Positions 16,501 through 24,368 of a stretch of 64,000 nucleotides of DNA are shown piece after piece (the first letter of the stretch is position 1; each line of letters opens with the position of its first letter). The DNA is from Nocardiopsis alborubida (GTDB lineage: Bacteria > Actinomycetota > Actinomycetes > Streptosporangiales > Streptosporangiaceae): NCBI RefSeq assembly GCF_012396365.1, contig NZ_JAAXPG010000014.1, forward strand, positions 62,001 to 126,000, in the 5' to 3' direction. A model generated the notes under the pieces. The model worked only from the letters and a program-made list of their open reading frames with translations. It did no database searches and was not told where the DNA came from. The position numbers and the translations under genes are program-made.

Positions 16501-19028
16501 TCCCCGCCGTCCGGAACGCCGCCCGGGAGGCCGGGCGGCGGGTGGACACCGCGGGGCTCGCCGCGTTCCGCGCCGCGCTCAGCGAGGCGGCCGCGGCGTC
16601 CGTCGCCGACACGCTCGCGCCGGTGTTCGCCGATGGCGGCGCGTACTCACCGGAAGAGGTGTCCGACGCTCTGGGAGCGGCCCCCGCACACCACCGGCTG
16701 GTACGGCGCTGGCTGAACGGGCTCGTCACGGCCGGTCTCCTGGAGCGCACGCCCCAGGGGAAGCTGAGCGGCCTGCGTGCCCCCGGTCCGCAGGCCACCG
16801 CCCGCGCCTGGGCCGAGGCGGCCCGACTCGAAAGCAAGGCGGGGTGGAGCACCGAGCTGTTCGCCACGGTGCGTTCCAGCGCCGAGCACCTGTCCGACCT
16901 GGTCGCCGGCCGTGAGGAGGCGGCGGCCCGGCCGTTCTCCGGAGCCGATCCGCAGGCGCTGACCGCCGCCTACGCGGAGAACGCGGGCTCCTCGGCACTG
17001 CGTTCGGTCCTGGCCGCCGCGGCCGCCGAGATCGCCCGGACCCGCGACACCCCGGACCCGCTGCGGGTCATGGAGGTCGGACTGCGCGGCGGCGGAGTGG
17101 CCGCCGACCTGCTGTCCGCCCTCTCCGACCACCCGGTCGACTACCTGGCGACCGACGGGTCGGCCCAGAACCGCTCCGCGTTCGAGCGGAACTTCTCCGA
17201 CGACCCCCGGGTGCGCTGCGCGGCCTTCGACCCCGCGCAGGACCCGGCCGAACAGGGACTGGCGCGCAACTCCGTCGACCTGCTGGTCTGCGTCGGCGTC
17301 CTGGACAACCTCCCCGACGCGAACGCCGCCCTGGACCGGCTCTCCACCCTGGTGGCGCCGGGCGGGTGGATGCTCCTGCTGGCCAACACCGATGACGACG
17401 ACCACGCGCTCCGCGTCTCCGCGGAGTTCATGGCCGAGCACGCGGGGCCGTTCACCGACGTCCGCCAGGAGCGGGAGCAGACGTTCCTTCGCCACGAACA
17501 GTGGCGGGAGCTGCTCGGCGACGGCGACAGCGGCCGCCGGATCGCCGCGGAGTTCCCCGAGGACCCCGAAACGGCCCGGGCCTTCGGACAGCACGTGTAT
17601 CTGGTCCAGGCCAAACCGATGCAGGCCCCGGTGGCGGTGGAATCACTGACGCGCCGCGGCCACGAGCTGCTCCCCGAGTACTCGGTGCCCTCGCACTGGG
17701 AGATCGTCGACGCCCTGCCGAGAACGGAGAACGGCAAACTGGACCGCGGCGCGCTGGAGAAGCGGTCGCTCCAGCTGGGAACCGGCTCCGCGGAGGAGGC
17801 CGGTGACCAGACGCCCCGCGACGACCTCGAACGCGCACTGGCGGACCTGTGGGCCGAGCTGCTCGAAACGGAGCACATCGGACGCGACGACGACCTCTTC
17901 GCGCTGGGCGGCGACTCGCTGCTGGTGGCCCGCATCGTCGGGCGGCTGCGCGACGGGTTGGCCGGGCATGAGTGGGACCTCGAGTGGGAGGTGGTCCTGC
18001 GCCACCTGCTGCGCCGACCGACCATCGCGGGCCTGGCAGCCTACCTGCGCGAACTCTCCGCCCCCGAAGCGGAGGACGAGGCCGAGAACTCGCCGCTGGT
18101 GGAGCTGATCGCGCCCCGGCCCGGCGCCCCGGTGACCGTGCTCGTACACGCCGGAACGGGGACCCTGCTCCCGTACCGGCCCCTGGTCACCCGGCTCCGC
18201 GCCCGTTCCACCGAAGGACACGGCCTGGTGGGTCTGGAGCTGCCGGCGCCCGAGGACTTCCGCAACGCCGACCCGAACGGGCTCATCGACCGCACGGCCG
18301 CCGAGTACGTGCGCGCCCTGATCGACGCCGGGCACACGCGGGTCGACGTCGTCGGCTACTGCGTGGGCGGGGTCATCGCCACCGAGGTGGCCCGCGGGCT
18401 CGCCGAGGCCGGTGCCACCGTCCGGAGTCTCACGGTCATCAGCAGCCACAGCCCGACCTTCCGTATCGACGACGAGCTGCTCTCCGAGTACTCCTTCTCG
18501 CTCATGATGGGCATGGACCAGGCCCGTATCGGGTTCCCCGCCGACTCCGACCGCGTCGGTGAGGCGGTCTCCGCCCTGCTCGACCGTTCTCCGGAGGCCG
18601 TCCTGGACGGCGCGATCGCCGATCTGGACGGGGAGTTCGCCGATGTCGGGGCCTCCTTCGAGGCCCTGGAGGCGCTGCCCAGGATGGCCCGGGTGAAGCG
18701 CATGTGCGAGGCGCTGCCGCCCGAGCTCGCCGACACCTACCAGCCCGAGGGCCTGCTGCGGGCGCTGCGCACCTACCAGCAGAGCATCTTCGCGCTGAGC
18801 CGGCACCGGGCCGAACCCTACGCGGGCGACATCACCTTCCTGCGGCACAACGGCGCCTACCCCTTCCCGGGAAGCGCCGACACCATCGCCGACCACTGGG
18901 CGCGGATCTGCCTCGGCGAACTGCGCACCCGCGACATCCCCGGCGAGCACTTCACCTGCATGACGGGTCAGAACGTCCCCACCGTGGACGGTCACCTGCA
19001 CGAGATCATCGAAGGGAAGACGTCATGA
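13557..19028 (+). CDS. NRPS: docking-Cy-A(Cys)-MT-like insert-PCP-TE
   Basis: This terminating synthetase has 1823 residues from a TTG that overlaps the previous stop (TTGA), with GCGGAG upstream. Residues 1-52 form a TubC-like docking domain (pattern GIRLWEDGG...LRFRAPKG). The Cy domain follows, with DQLIVDYAS (D203, D208, S211). The A domain has P-loop at 667-675 and the exact cysteine code D-L-Y-N-L-S-L-I-W. Between motifs A8 and A10 lies an inserted methyltransferase-like domain (about 1000-1350, as in PchE, PchF and HMWP2) with an atypical SAM loop EVGLRGGG at 1173-1180. Then come catalytic K1394, a PCP (S1454) and a thioesterase (about 1510-1815). The TE nucleophile elbow is GYCVGG, giving Cys1602 instead of Ser, with candidate His1798. 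It adds the last thiazoline and releases the product. Confidence 0.95.
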   Translation: MNAHQIVSEMEKDGIRLWEDGGALRFRAPKGVLTEERKALLRENRAEVLSHLTARRRAARITPDPQQAGTPFPLTDIQAAYLVGRGSAYGYGGVACHVYVELSFPADTDPERLQDSWWSVVRRHGMLRAVVHPDGFQEVLPEIPETPVPTADLRGAASAEVEARVDLVRRELASRVPPTDVPPLFELRMTRCDDELILHLSIDQLIVDYASLLLVLSELEDTYHGREGETLEIGFRDYVLARRNQTLTGEYDRARDYWTRRLPTLPPAPDLPLPADGGQVGAFRRFEEVLSAEQRASFEANAVRAGVTASAAAMAAYAEVLGRWSRSPRFTLNVPTFTRLPLHADVDRLVGDFTSVELLAVDLRPAQTFAERAATLRDTLLEDLEHSLYTGSQVLADLTRRSDSDTVLMPVVFTSTLGSAAARRPAAAIRHAQTQTPQVWLDCQVMERADELALSWDVREGVLGGDTAADLFAAFTALMTRLAEDPDAWNEAARIELPEATRAVRERVNDTSAPVPRALLQDGVLAAAERDPRRVAVLDRDRSLTYGELVAHATAVARALGASGVGAGDLVAITMEKGWEQVAGVLGTLLAGAAYLPLDTTQPPQRRGAILTDAGASVVLTQSWLVEEGEWPPGCRTVAVDGLPPVSGPAPRPDTSPDDLAYVIYTSGSTGAPKGVMISHAAALNTITDVNRRFGVTADDRVLALAQLGFDLSVYDIFGPLAVGAAVVLPDPARRGDPSEWIETVRNRQVTFWNSVPGQLQMVHDYLRADDPPLPSLRVALLSGDWIPTALPEAVRSWAPNMAVHSLGGATEASIWSIHHPIDRVDPAWRSIPYGRPMDNQTFHVLDTALRPCPDLVVGELYIGGVGLAQGYFGDQERTEARFIRHPETGERLYRTGDMGRYWPDGVIEFLGREDQQVKIRGYRIELGDVQAAVESLPEVGAAAVVLTGGRGTAPTGAGQSLTAFVEPARLDTPLPIPETLVPAVRNAAREAGRRVDTAGLAAFRAALSEAAAASVADTLAPVFADGGAYSPEEVSDALGAAPAHHRLVRRWLNGLVTAGLLERTPQGKLSGLRAPGPQATARAWAEAARLESKAGWSTELFATVRSSAEHLSDLVAGREEAAARPFSGADPQALTAAYAENAGSSALRSVLAAAAAEIARTRDTPDPLRVMEVGLRGGGVAADLLSALSDHPVDYLATDGSAQNRSAFERNFSDDPRVRCAAFDPAQDPAEQGLARNSVDLLVCVGVLDNLPDANAALDRLSTLVAPGGWMLLLANTDDDDHALRVSAEFMAEHAGPFTDVRQEREQTFLRHEQWRELLGDGDSGRRIAAEFPEDPETARAFGQHVYLVQAKPMQAPVAVESLTRRGHELLPEYSVPSHWEIVDALPRTENGKLDRGALEKRSLQLGTGSAEEAGDQTPRDDLERALADLWAELLETEHIGRDDDLFALGGDSLLVARIVGRLRDGLAGHEWDLEWEVVLRHLLRRPTIAGLAAYLRELSAPEAEDEAENSPLVELIAPRPGAPVTVLVHAGTGTLLPYRPLVTRLRARSTEGHGLVGLELPAPEDFRNADPNGLIDRTAAEYVRALIDAGHTRVDVVGYCVGGVIATEVARGLAEAGATVRSLTVISSHSPTFRIDDELLSEYSFSLMMGMDQARIGFPADSDRVGEAVSALLDRSPEAVLDGAIADLDGEFADVGASFEALEALPRMARVKRMCEALPPELADTYQPEGLLRALRTYQQSIFALSRHRAEPYAGDITFLRHNGAYPFPGSADTIADHWARICLGELRTRDIPGEHFTCMTGQNVPTVDGHLHEIIEGKTS

Positions 19029-20170
19029 TCGGCCTCATCGGCGCCTCGGGCGCGGTCGGTCGCCATACCGCCGCCGCCCTGGCCCAAGCCGGCGTCGGCC
19101 CGTTGCGCCTGGGAGCCCGGCGGCCCTCCGCCGTGCCCCCGGGCCCCTGGCCCGAAGGCAGCGAGACCGTCGGGGTCGACGCCCTGGACCCCGCCTCACT
19201 CGCCCGGTTCAGCGCGGACTGCACCCTGTTGGTCAACTGCGCCGGACCGAGCTACCTGCTCAAGGACACCGTCGTCCGGGCCGGGCTGGCCGCGGGCGCC
19301 GACGTCGTCGACGTCCTCGGCGACGACCCCGTCCACGAGTCCCTGACGGAGTCGGGCGCGGTCGGGTCGGACCGCTGCGTCGTCCTTTCGGCCGGGACCG
19401 TCCCCGGCCTGGCCGGCCTCGTCCCCCTCTGGCTCGCCGGAGCCGACCCCGGGAGGGGGCCGGCGCGCAGGATGACCGGTTACGCCGGCGGGCTGGAGCA
19501 CGCGACCGAGAGCGTGGCGGCCGACATCGTGCTCTCCCTCGACACCGGCGGAGCGGGCGGCGAGCGCTTCGGCCGCCCCTTGGCGGCCTGGCGACACGGC
19601 CGCCGCGCCGACAGGGCCCTGCGGGTGGCCGACGGCGCCGAGGTCCCCTACTTCCCCCACCGGGTCACCCTGCACCCGCTCCTGACCGCCGAGGTGGAGC
19701 GCCTGGCCGCGCGGATGGGCCTGGCCGAGGCCGACTGGTACAACGTCTTCCCCGGAGCGCAGGTGCGCGCACTGTTCACCGCGCTGCCGACGCTGCCGAT
19801 GGACACAGCCGGGGAGCGGGCCGCGGTGACCGAGCGCATCCGGCGCGCGGCCGAGGTCGACGCCGCGGGCAGCGCGCCCTACTACCGCCTGGTGTTCGGC
19901 CTCTCGGGGCAGGACTGGGCGCGCACCTGCGTCGTGTACAGCGAGAGCAGCTACCAGCTCACCGGCGCGGTCGCGGCGCTCGCGGTCCTGGACGTCCTCG
20001 CCGGCCGCATCGGCAGGGGGCTGCACTACGCCGCCGAGGCGATGGATCCGCGAGCCACGGTGGCGGCGCTCAGCGCCAACGGGGACGCGGAGTTCGCGGT
20101 CCATGAGCACGCCTCCGCGCTGCCGGACCCCGGGGACGCGGACGCCGCCGTCGAGGACGGTGAACTGTGA
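19025..20170 (+). CDS. Saccharopine-dehydrogenase-like NAD(P)-binding protein
   Basis: This 381-residue protein begins with a Rossmann dinucleotide fingerprint (MIGLIGASGAVG) and contains LLVNCAGPSYLLKDTVVRAGL and the stretch ending VLSAGTVPGLAGLVPLWLAG, characteristic of the saccharopine dehydrogenase-like superfamily. The ATG overlaps the NRPS stop (ATGA), and its own stop overlaps the next start (GTGA), so it is tightly coupled. A protein of this type lies at the same place in coelibactin-like clusters (recalled). Its reaction is unknown. A redox step on a ring or on the released acid is inference. It is not a homologue of the thiazolinyl imine reductase encoded next door. Confidence 0.8.
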   Translation: MIGLIGASGAVGRHTAAALAQAGVGPLRLGARRPSAVPPGPWPEGSETVGVDALDPASLARFSADCTLLVNCAGPSYLLKDTVVRAGLAAGADVVDVLGDDPVHESLTESGAVGSDRCVVLSAGTVPGLAGLVPLWLAGADPGRGPARRMTGYAGGLEHATESVAADIVLSLDTGGAGGERFGRPLAAWRHGRRADRALRVADGAEVPYFPHRVTLHPLLTAEVERLAARMGLAEADWYNVFPGAQVRALFTALPTLPMDTAGERAAVTERIRRAAEVDAAGSAPYYRLVFGLSGQDWARTCVVYSESSYQLTGAVAALAVLDVLAGRIGRGLHYAAEAMDPRATVAALSANGDAEFAVHEHASALPDPGDADAAVEDGEL

Positions 20171-22119
20171 GCGCCCCGGCGCCGCTGCGCGCCGTCGTCT
20201 GCGGCACGAACTTCGGCCGCCTCTACATCGACGCCGTCCAGCGCCACCCGGAGTTCACCCTGGCGGGGATCCTCTCCACGGGCAGCCGTTACTCCCGGGA
20301 GCTGGCCGCACGGCACGGTGTACCCTGCCACACCTCCCCGGAGGAGCTGCCCGACGACATCGACGCCGCCTTCGTGGCGGTTCCCGCGGCGGTCATGGGC
20401 GGTAGGGGCTCGGAGCTCGCGCGCACCCTGCTCGACAGGGGGGTGCACGTGCTCCAGGAGCACCCGCTGCACCCCGACGAGCTGTCGGAGTCCCTGCGCG
20501 CGGCGCGGCGGGCCAACCGGCAGTTCCAGGTCAACACCCACTACCCCCACGTGGCCCCGGTGCGCGGCTTCATCGAGGCGGCCGGCAGGCTGAGGAGGCT
20601 GCAGCGCGTCCTGTTCGTCGACGCGGCGGCCCCGGTCCACGTTCTGGCCCCCCTGATCGACATCCTGGCCCGCGCCCTGGGCGGTACACGCCCCTGGCGG
20701 CTGGGCGATCCGGCTCCGGTGCCCGAGGACGTCGCCGCGGCCGCGAACGGCGAGGCGCCGCTGAGGCTGCTGCACGGCGCCATCGCCGGTGCCCCGCTGA
20801 CGTTGCGGGTGCACAACCAGCTCCATCCCGGCGACCGCGACAACCACTCCCTCTTCTGGCACCGCGTGGCGGTGGGTACCGAAGGCGGGGTCCTGACCCT
20901 GGCCGACACCCACGGTCCGGTGCTGTGGCACCCGCGGGTGCACTCCCCCCGGGACTCCGGGCACCGGCTGGTGTTCACGCCCGAGGCCGGTGCCGAGGCG
21001 CTCCGGCTGCCCGCGTCGGCGGTCCTGGACCGGGTGGACCCGGCGCCCCGCATCTCCGACATCTTCTCGGAGCTGTGGCCCGAGGCGATCGGCGAGGCCC
21101 TCGACGGCTTCGCCGCGGCGATCGCCGCGGGCGGGGACCCGCTCCGGTCGGCCCAGCACGACCTCGCGGTCTTCGCGGTCTGGCGGGACCTGATGGCCCG
21201 TCTGGGACCACCGGAGCTGATCCGTCCCGCCGACCCCGAACCCCTGGCTCCCGCCGTGCTCGCGTCGCCCGGCGCCCCGGCGGGGTCCGCCGGCCCCCGG
21301 GCCGACGAGGCCCGCCCGGCCCTTGCCGGTGAACCGGCCCGCCCGCACGCGGCGGACCTGTCGGACTACAACGAGGCCGCGGAGTTCTTCGACCTCGGTG
21401 CGCGCGAGCACACCGCCCGCACCGGCCCCGCGGTCGTCGCGTGCCTTTCCGGGATCGACCCGGGCGCCGGGCTCCTGGTGGACATCGGTGCGGGCAGCGG
21501 ACTGGTCACCCGGCAGGTCGCGGCGGCCTACCCCGACTCCCGGCTGATCGCCACCGAACCCGCCGCGGGGATGCGCGCCCTGCTCACGGCCCGGGTCGGC
21601 GACGACCCCGGGCTCGCGCGGAGGGTGACCGTCCTGCCCCACGCCGCGGAGCGCCTGCTGGAGCCGGGAGTCCTCCCCGAACGGCTGTGCGGGGTCGTGG
21701 TCTGCGGGGTGCTGGGTCACCTCGAACCCGACCTCCGACGCGAACTCCTGCTGGGGCTGGCCCGGCGCCTGGCGCCCGGGGCCCCGATCGTGGTCGAGCT
21801 GACGGGGATGCGCGAGCCCACGACGATCCGCCCGACCCTCCTGCGCCACGCCGAGCTCGGCGACCAGCGGTACGAGTGGTGGATGTCCGGAGAACCGGAC
21901 GGCCCGGACCGGATGCGCCTCGACACCGCGTGGCGCGTCTTCCGGGGGGATGAGCCCGTACGCGAGGTCCGGGAGCAGTACCGCTGGTACACGCTGGAGC
22001 TCGCACAGCTCGCCCGGGAGTGCGGTCTGCGCCTCACCCCGCCGCCCGCACCCCACACCGCGAGCGTGCCCTACCTGGGTACGCTCACGGCGCCGGGGGA
22101 CGGTTCGGTCACCACGTGA
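20167..22119 (+). CDS. Thiazolinyl imine reductase fused to a SAM methyltransferase
   Basis: The 650-residue product has two parts. Residues 1 to about 380 match the Irp3/YbtU/PchG reductase family, with the N-terminal nucleotide motif VVCGTNFGRLYI, the family sequence VLQEHPLHPDE and the HYPHVAPVRGF region. These enzymes reduce a carrier-bound thiazoline to a thiazolidine with NADPH. Residues about 395-650 form a class I methyltransferase (DIGAGSG at 439-445). This half closely resembles the free-standing methyltransferase at 24369-25130, sharing APIVVEL, YEWW and WxVxRGD. A linker rich in Ala, Pro and Gly joins the halves. The GTG start overlaps the previous stop. The 3' end overlaps the convergent P450 by 11 bases. 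The fusion suggests one ring is reduced and methylated in coupled steps. Confidence 0.9.
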   Translation: MSAPAPLRAVVCGTNFGRLYIDAVQRHPEFTLAGILSTGSRYSRELAARHGVPCHTSPEELPDDIDAAFVAVPAAVMGGRGSELARTLLDRGVHVLQEHPLHPDELSESLRAARRANRQFQVNTHYPHVAPVRGFIEAAGRLRRLQRVLFVDAAAPVHVLAPLIDILARALGGTRPWRLGDPAPVPEDVAAAANGEAPLRLLHGAIAGAPLTLRVHNQLHPGDRDNHSLFWHRVAVGTEGGVLTLADTHGPVLWHPRVHSPRDSGHRLVFTPEAGAEALRLPASAVLDRVDPAPRISDIFSELWPEAIGEALDGFAAAIAAGGDPLRSAQHDLAVFAVWRDLMARLGPPELIRPADPEPLAPAVLASPGAPAGSAGPRADEARPALAGEPARPHAADLSDYNEAAEFFDLGAREHTARTGPAVVACLSGIDPGAGLLVDIGAGSGLVTRQVAAAYPDSRLIATEPAAGMRALLTARVGDDPGLARRVTVLPHAAERLLEPGVLPERLCGVVVCGVLGHLEPDLRRELLLGLARRLAPGAPIVVELTGMREPTTIRPTLLRHAELGDQRYEWWMSGEPDGPDRMRLDTAWRVFRGDEPVREVREQYRWYTLELAQLARECGLRLTPPPAPHTASVPYLGTLTAPGDGSVTT

Positions 22120-23335
22120 CGAGTACCCGTTCGGGTCCGAAGGCGATTCCGTCGTGACGAAAGCGGACCGACTCGAACGGCTCGGCCGCCCGCAGCCCGG
22201 GCATCCGGTCGACCAGGGTGCCGATGGCGACACCCAGTTCGAGGCGGGCGATGTTCTGGCCGACGCACTGGTGGATCCCGTAGCTGAACGCCACGTGGGT
22301 CCTGCCGGTGCGGTCGAAGTCGATCCGCTCGGGGTCGGGGAACACCGCGGGGTCGTGGTCGGCCGCCGCCAGCAACGGGATGATCCCGTCGCCGGCGGGG
22401 ATCACGGTCCCGCCGACCTCGATGTCCTCGGTCGCCGTGCGCAGCGCGATGGAGTCTCCCACGGAGAGCGCCCGCAGGAGTTCCTCGACCGCCTGCGGGA
22501 GCACCGCGGGGTCGCGTCGCAGCCGGTCGAGCAGGTCGGGCCGCTGCAGCAGTGCGAGCACGCTCAGCGCGATCTGGTTGGTGGTGGTCTCCCATCCCGC
22601 GACGATCAGGATGCTGATCGTGGTCACCAGTTCCTGCCGGGTCAGCTCGCCCGAACGCAACTGCTCGTGGACCAGTCGGCTCAGCAGGTCCTCGCCGGGG
22701 GCGCTCTCCTTCGCGCGCACGGCGTCCTCCACCACGGCGCCCAGGGCTCCGATGCCTTCGCTGGCGCCCTCGGCTGTGCTGCCGCCCCCTCCGAAGACCT
22801 GCGAGCCCAGGGTCTCGGTGACGCGCCGAAACAGCTGGTCGCCGCGACGCAACCCGATCAGTTCGCACATGACGGTACTGGAGACCACGTGGGCGAAATG
22901 GGTCACCAGATCGGCCGGCGGTCCGTAGGCCAGCAATTCGTCGATCCGGTCATCGACGATCCGCTGGATATCACGGCGCATCCGGCGGGCCTTGCGCACC
23001 GTCATCTCGGCCAGCAGCATCCGGCGGAACCGCGAGTGCTCGGGCGGGTCCATCCGGATGAACGGCGTCGTCTTCGTGCCGGCCTCCTGCTCACCCTCCA
23101 CCAGCGCGGGGAAGCCGGGGCGGCGGATGTCCGCGCTCACACGGGGGTCGGCGAGTACCGCGCGGACCTCCTGGTAGCCGGTGACCACCCAGGCCGTGCG
23201 GCCGGTGGGCAAACGCACCTGCGACACGGGCCCCCGCCCGCGCAGGTCGGCGTAGGCGCTCGGCGCAGAGAACGGACACTCGCGCGGCATGGGAAAACCC
23301 GGAAGCCTCGCGCGGTCGGCGTCGGTCATACGCAC
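22109..23335 (-). CDS. Cytochrome P450
   Basis: This 408-residue bacterial class I P450 has the I-helix AGWETT (246-251), ExxR as EELLR (284-288) and the haem loop FSYGIHQCVG (350-359) with proximal ligand C357. It is the only cluster gene right of the ligase on the minus strand. It converges on the reductase/methyltransferase gene and diverges from the thioesterase. The probable redox partner is the 3Fe-4S ferredoxin at 4807-5004. A hydroxylation or ring oxidation of the metallophore is likely, with position unknown. The start is GTG at 23333-23335; an in-frame ATG six bases further in (23327-23329) is equally possible. Confidence 0.92.
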   Translation of the reverse strand: MRMTDADRARLPGFPMPRECPFSAPSAYADLRGRGPVSQVRLPTGRTAWVVTGYQEVRAVLADPRVSADIRRPGFPALVEGEQEAGTKTTPFIRMDPPEHSRFRRMLLAEMTVRKARRMRRDIQRIVDDRIDELLAYGPPADLVTHFAHVVSSTVMCELIGLRRGDQLFRRVTETLGSQVFGGGGSTAEGASEGIGALGAVVEDAVRAKESAPGEDLLSRLVHEQLRSGELTRQELVTTISILIVAGWETTTNQIALSVLALLQRPDLLDRLRRDPAVLPQAVEELLRALSVGDSIALRTATEDIEVGGTVIPAGDGIIPLLAAADHDPAVFPDPERIDFDRTGRTHVAFSYGIHQCVGQNIARLELGVAIGTLVDRMPGLRAAEPFESVRFRHDGIAFGPERVLVTW

Positions 23336-23551
23336 ACCAGCCCTTCTGTGCAGGGTTCAAAAACGGCAAGAAAAATCGGGGAAACGGAGAATTCGACTGA
23401 TCTTCACTGATAACTTTACAGCGCACGGATCCGATTTCCAACCCGATTGGCAATATGCGATCCGAGATCAATGTCACCGACGTCGCCAATAGCGGTGCCA
23501 TTAAAAGCCATTCTATTCTCACCGGAAAAGAACGCGAGGAGTGGAATTCCC
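23336..23551. promoter_or_regulatory. Divergent promoter region of P450 and thioesterase
   Basis: This 216-base spacer is clearly richer in A and T than its surroundings, as expected for a two-way promoter. I found no convincing copy of the GATAA-N3-TTTTCG box present at the other two cluster promoters. Confidence 0.5.
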
Positions 23552-24343
23552 ATGGACCTGAGGCACCCGCCCATCAGCCCGTGGCTGCGTCGGCCCCAGC
23601 ACCGCCCACGCGCGGACGTGCGGCTCGTCTGCCTGCCCCACGCCGGGGGATCGGCGTCCTCGCTGAGACCGTGGCAGTACCTGCTGCCCCCCGGTATCGA
23701 AGCGCTGACCGTGCAGTACCCCGGGCGCGAGGACCGGTTCGGGGATCCCATGGTCGACACGATGCCCGAGGTCGTCGACGCGGTCGTGGACGCGCTCGCC
23801 CCCCTCCTGGACCGCCCCTACGCGCTCCTGGGCCACAGCATGGGAAGCGCCGTCGCCTACGAGGTGGCCGTCGAGGCGCGCCGGAGGGCGATCCCGGCCC
23901 CGGTCCGGCTGTTCGCGTCGGGACGGCCCGCGCCCCTCCACGTCAGGCCCGGAGACGTCCACCTGCGCGACGACGAGCACCTGGCGGCCGACCTGACCCG
24001 GCTTGGCGGCACCCCGCCGGAGGTCCTGGCCGACGAGGAGCTGCGGACCGCGGTTCTGCGCTACGTGCGCAACGACTACCGGTTGATCGAGACCTACCAG
24101 CCCACCCGGGCCGAACCGCTCGACACGCCCGTGCACGTCTTCGTCGGCGCACAGGACCCGGAGTGCTCCGAGGAGGACGCGGCGACCTGGAAGACCACGA
24201 CGACCGGCGAGGTCACGACCGAGGTGTTCCCGGGCGGTCACTTCTTCCTCGCCCAACAGCGCCGCCGGGTCGCGGCGGCCGTCGCCCGGGCCCTGGGCCA
24301 CGCACCGGCCGAGACGGCACCCGCCTGGCCCAGCACACCCTGA
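23552..24343 (+). CDS. Type II thioesterase
   Basis: This 263-residue alpha/beta hydrolase has the family N-terminal LVCLPHAGGSASSL, YPGRE, nucleophile elbow GHSMG (S96) and C-terminal GGHFFL with the catalytic His. Stand-alone TEII enzymes clear mis-primed or stalled acyl groups from NRPS carrier domains. The start is the ATG at 23552 behind GAGGAG; a longer frame to 23447 has no ribosome site and an unconvincing N-terminus. It is followed after 25 bases by a methyltransferase gene in the same operon. Its partners are the four carrier domains of the two NRPSs. Confidence 0.92.
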   Translation: MDLRHPPISPWLRRPQHRPRADVRLVCLPHAGGSASSLRPWQYLLPPGIEALTVQYPGREDRFGDPMVDTMPEVVDAVVDALAPLLDRPYALLGHSMGSAVAYEVAVEARRRAIPAPVRLFASGRPAPLHVRPGDVHLRDDEHLAADLTRLGGTPPEVLADEELRTAVLRYVRNDYRLIETYQPTRAEPLDTPVHVFVGAQDPECSEEDAATWKTTTTGEVTTEVFPGGHFFLAQQRRRVAAAVARALGHAPAETAPAWPSTP

Positions 24344-24368
24344 CGCCACCACGACAAGGGAGATCACC

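Noticed and set aside
23400-23430. Possible third Zur/Fur box (TGATAACTTTACAGC) before the P450/TEII genes
   Set aside because: Only the GATAA half matches; the TTTTCG half is absent, so it is not better than chance in an AT-rich promoter.
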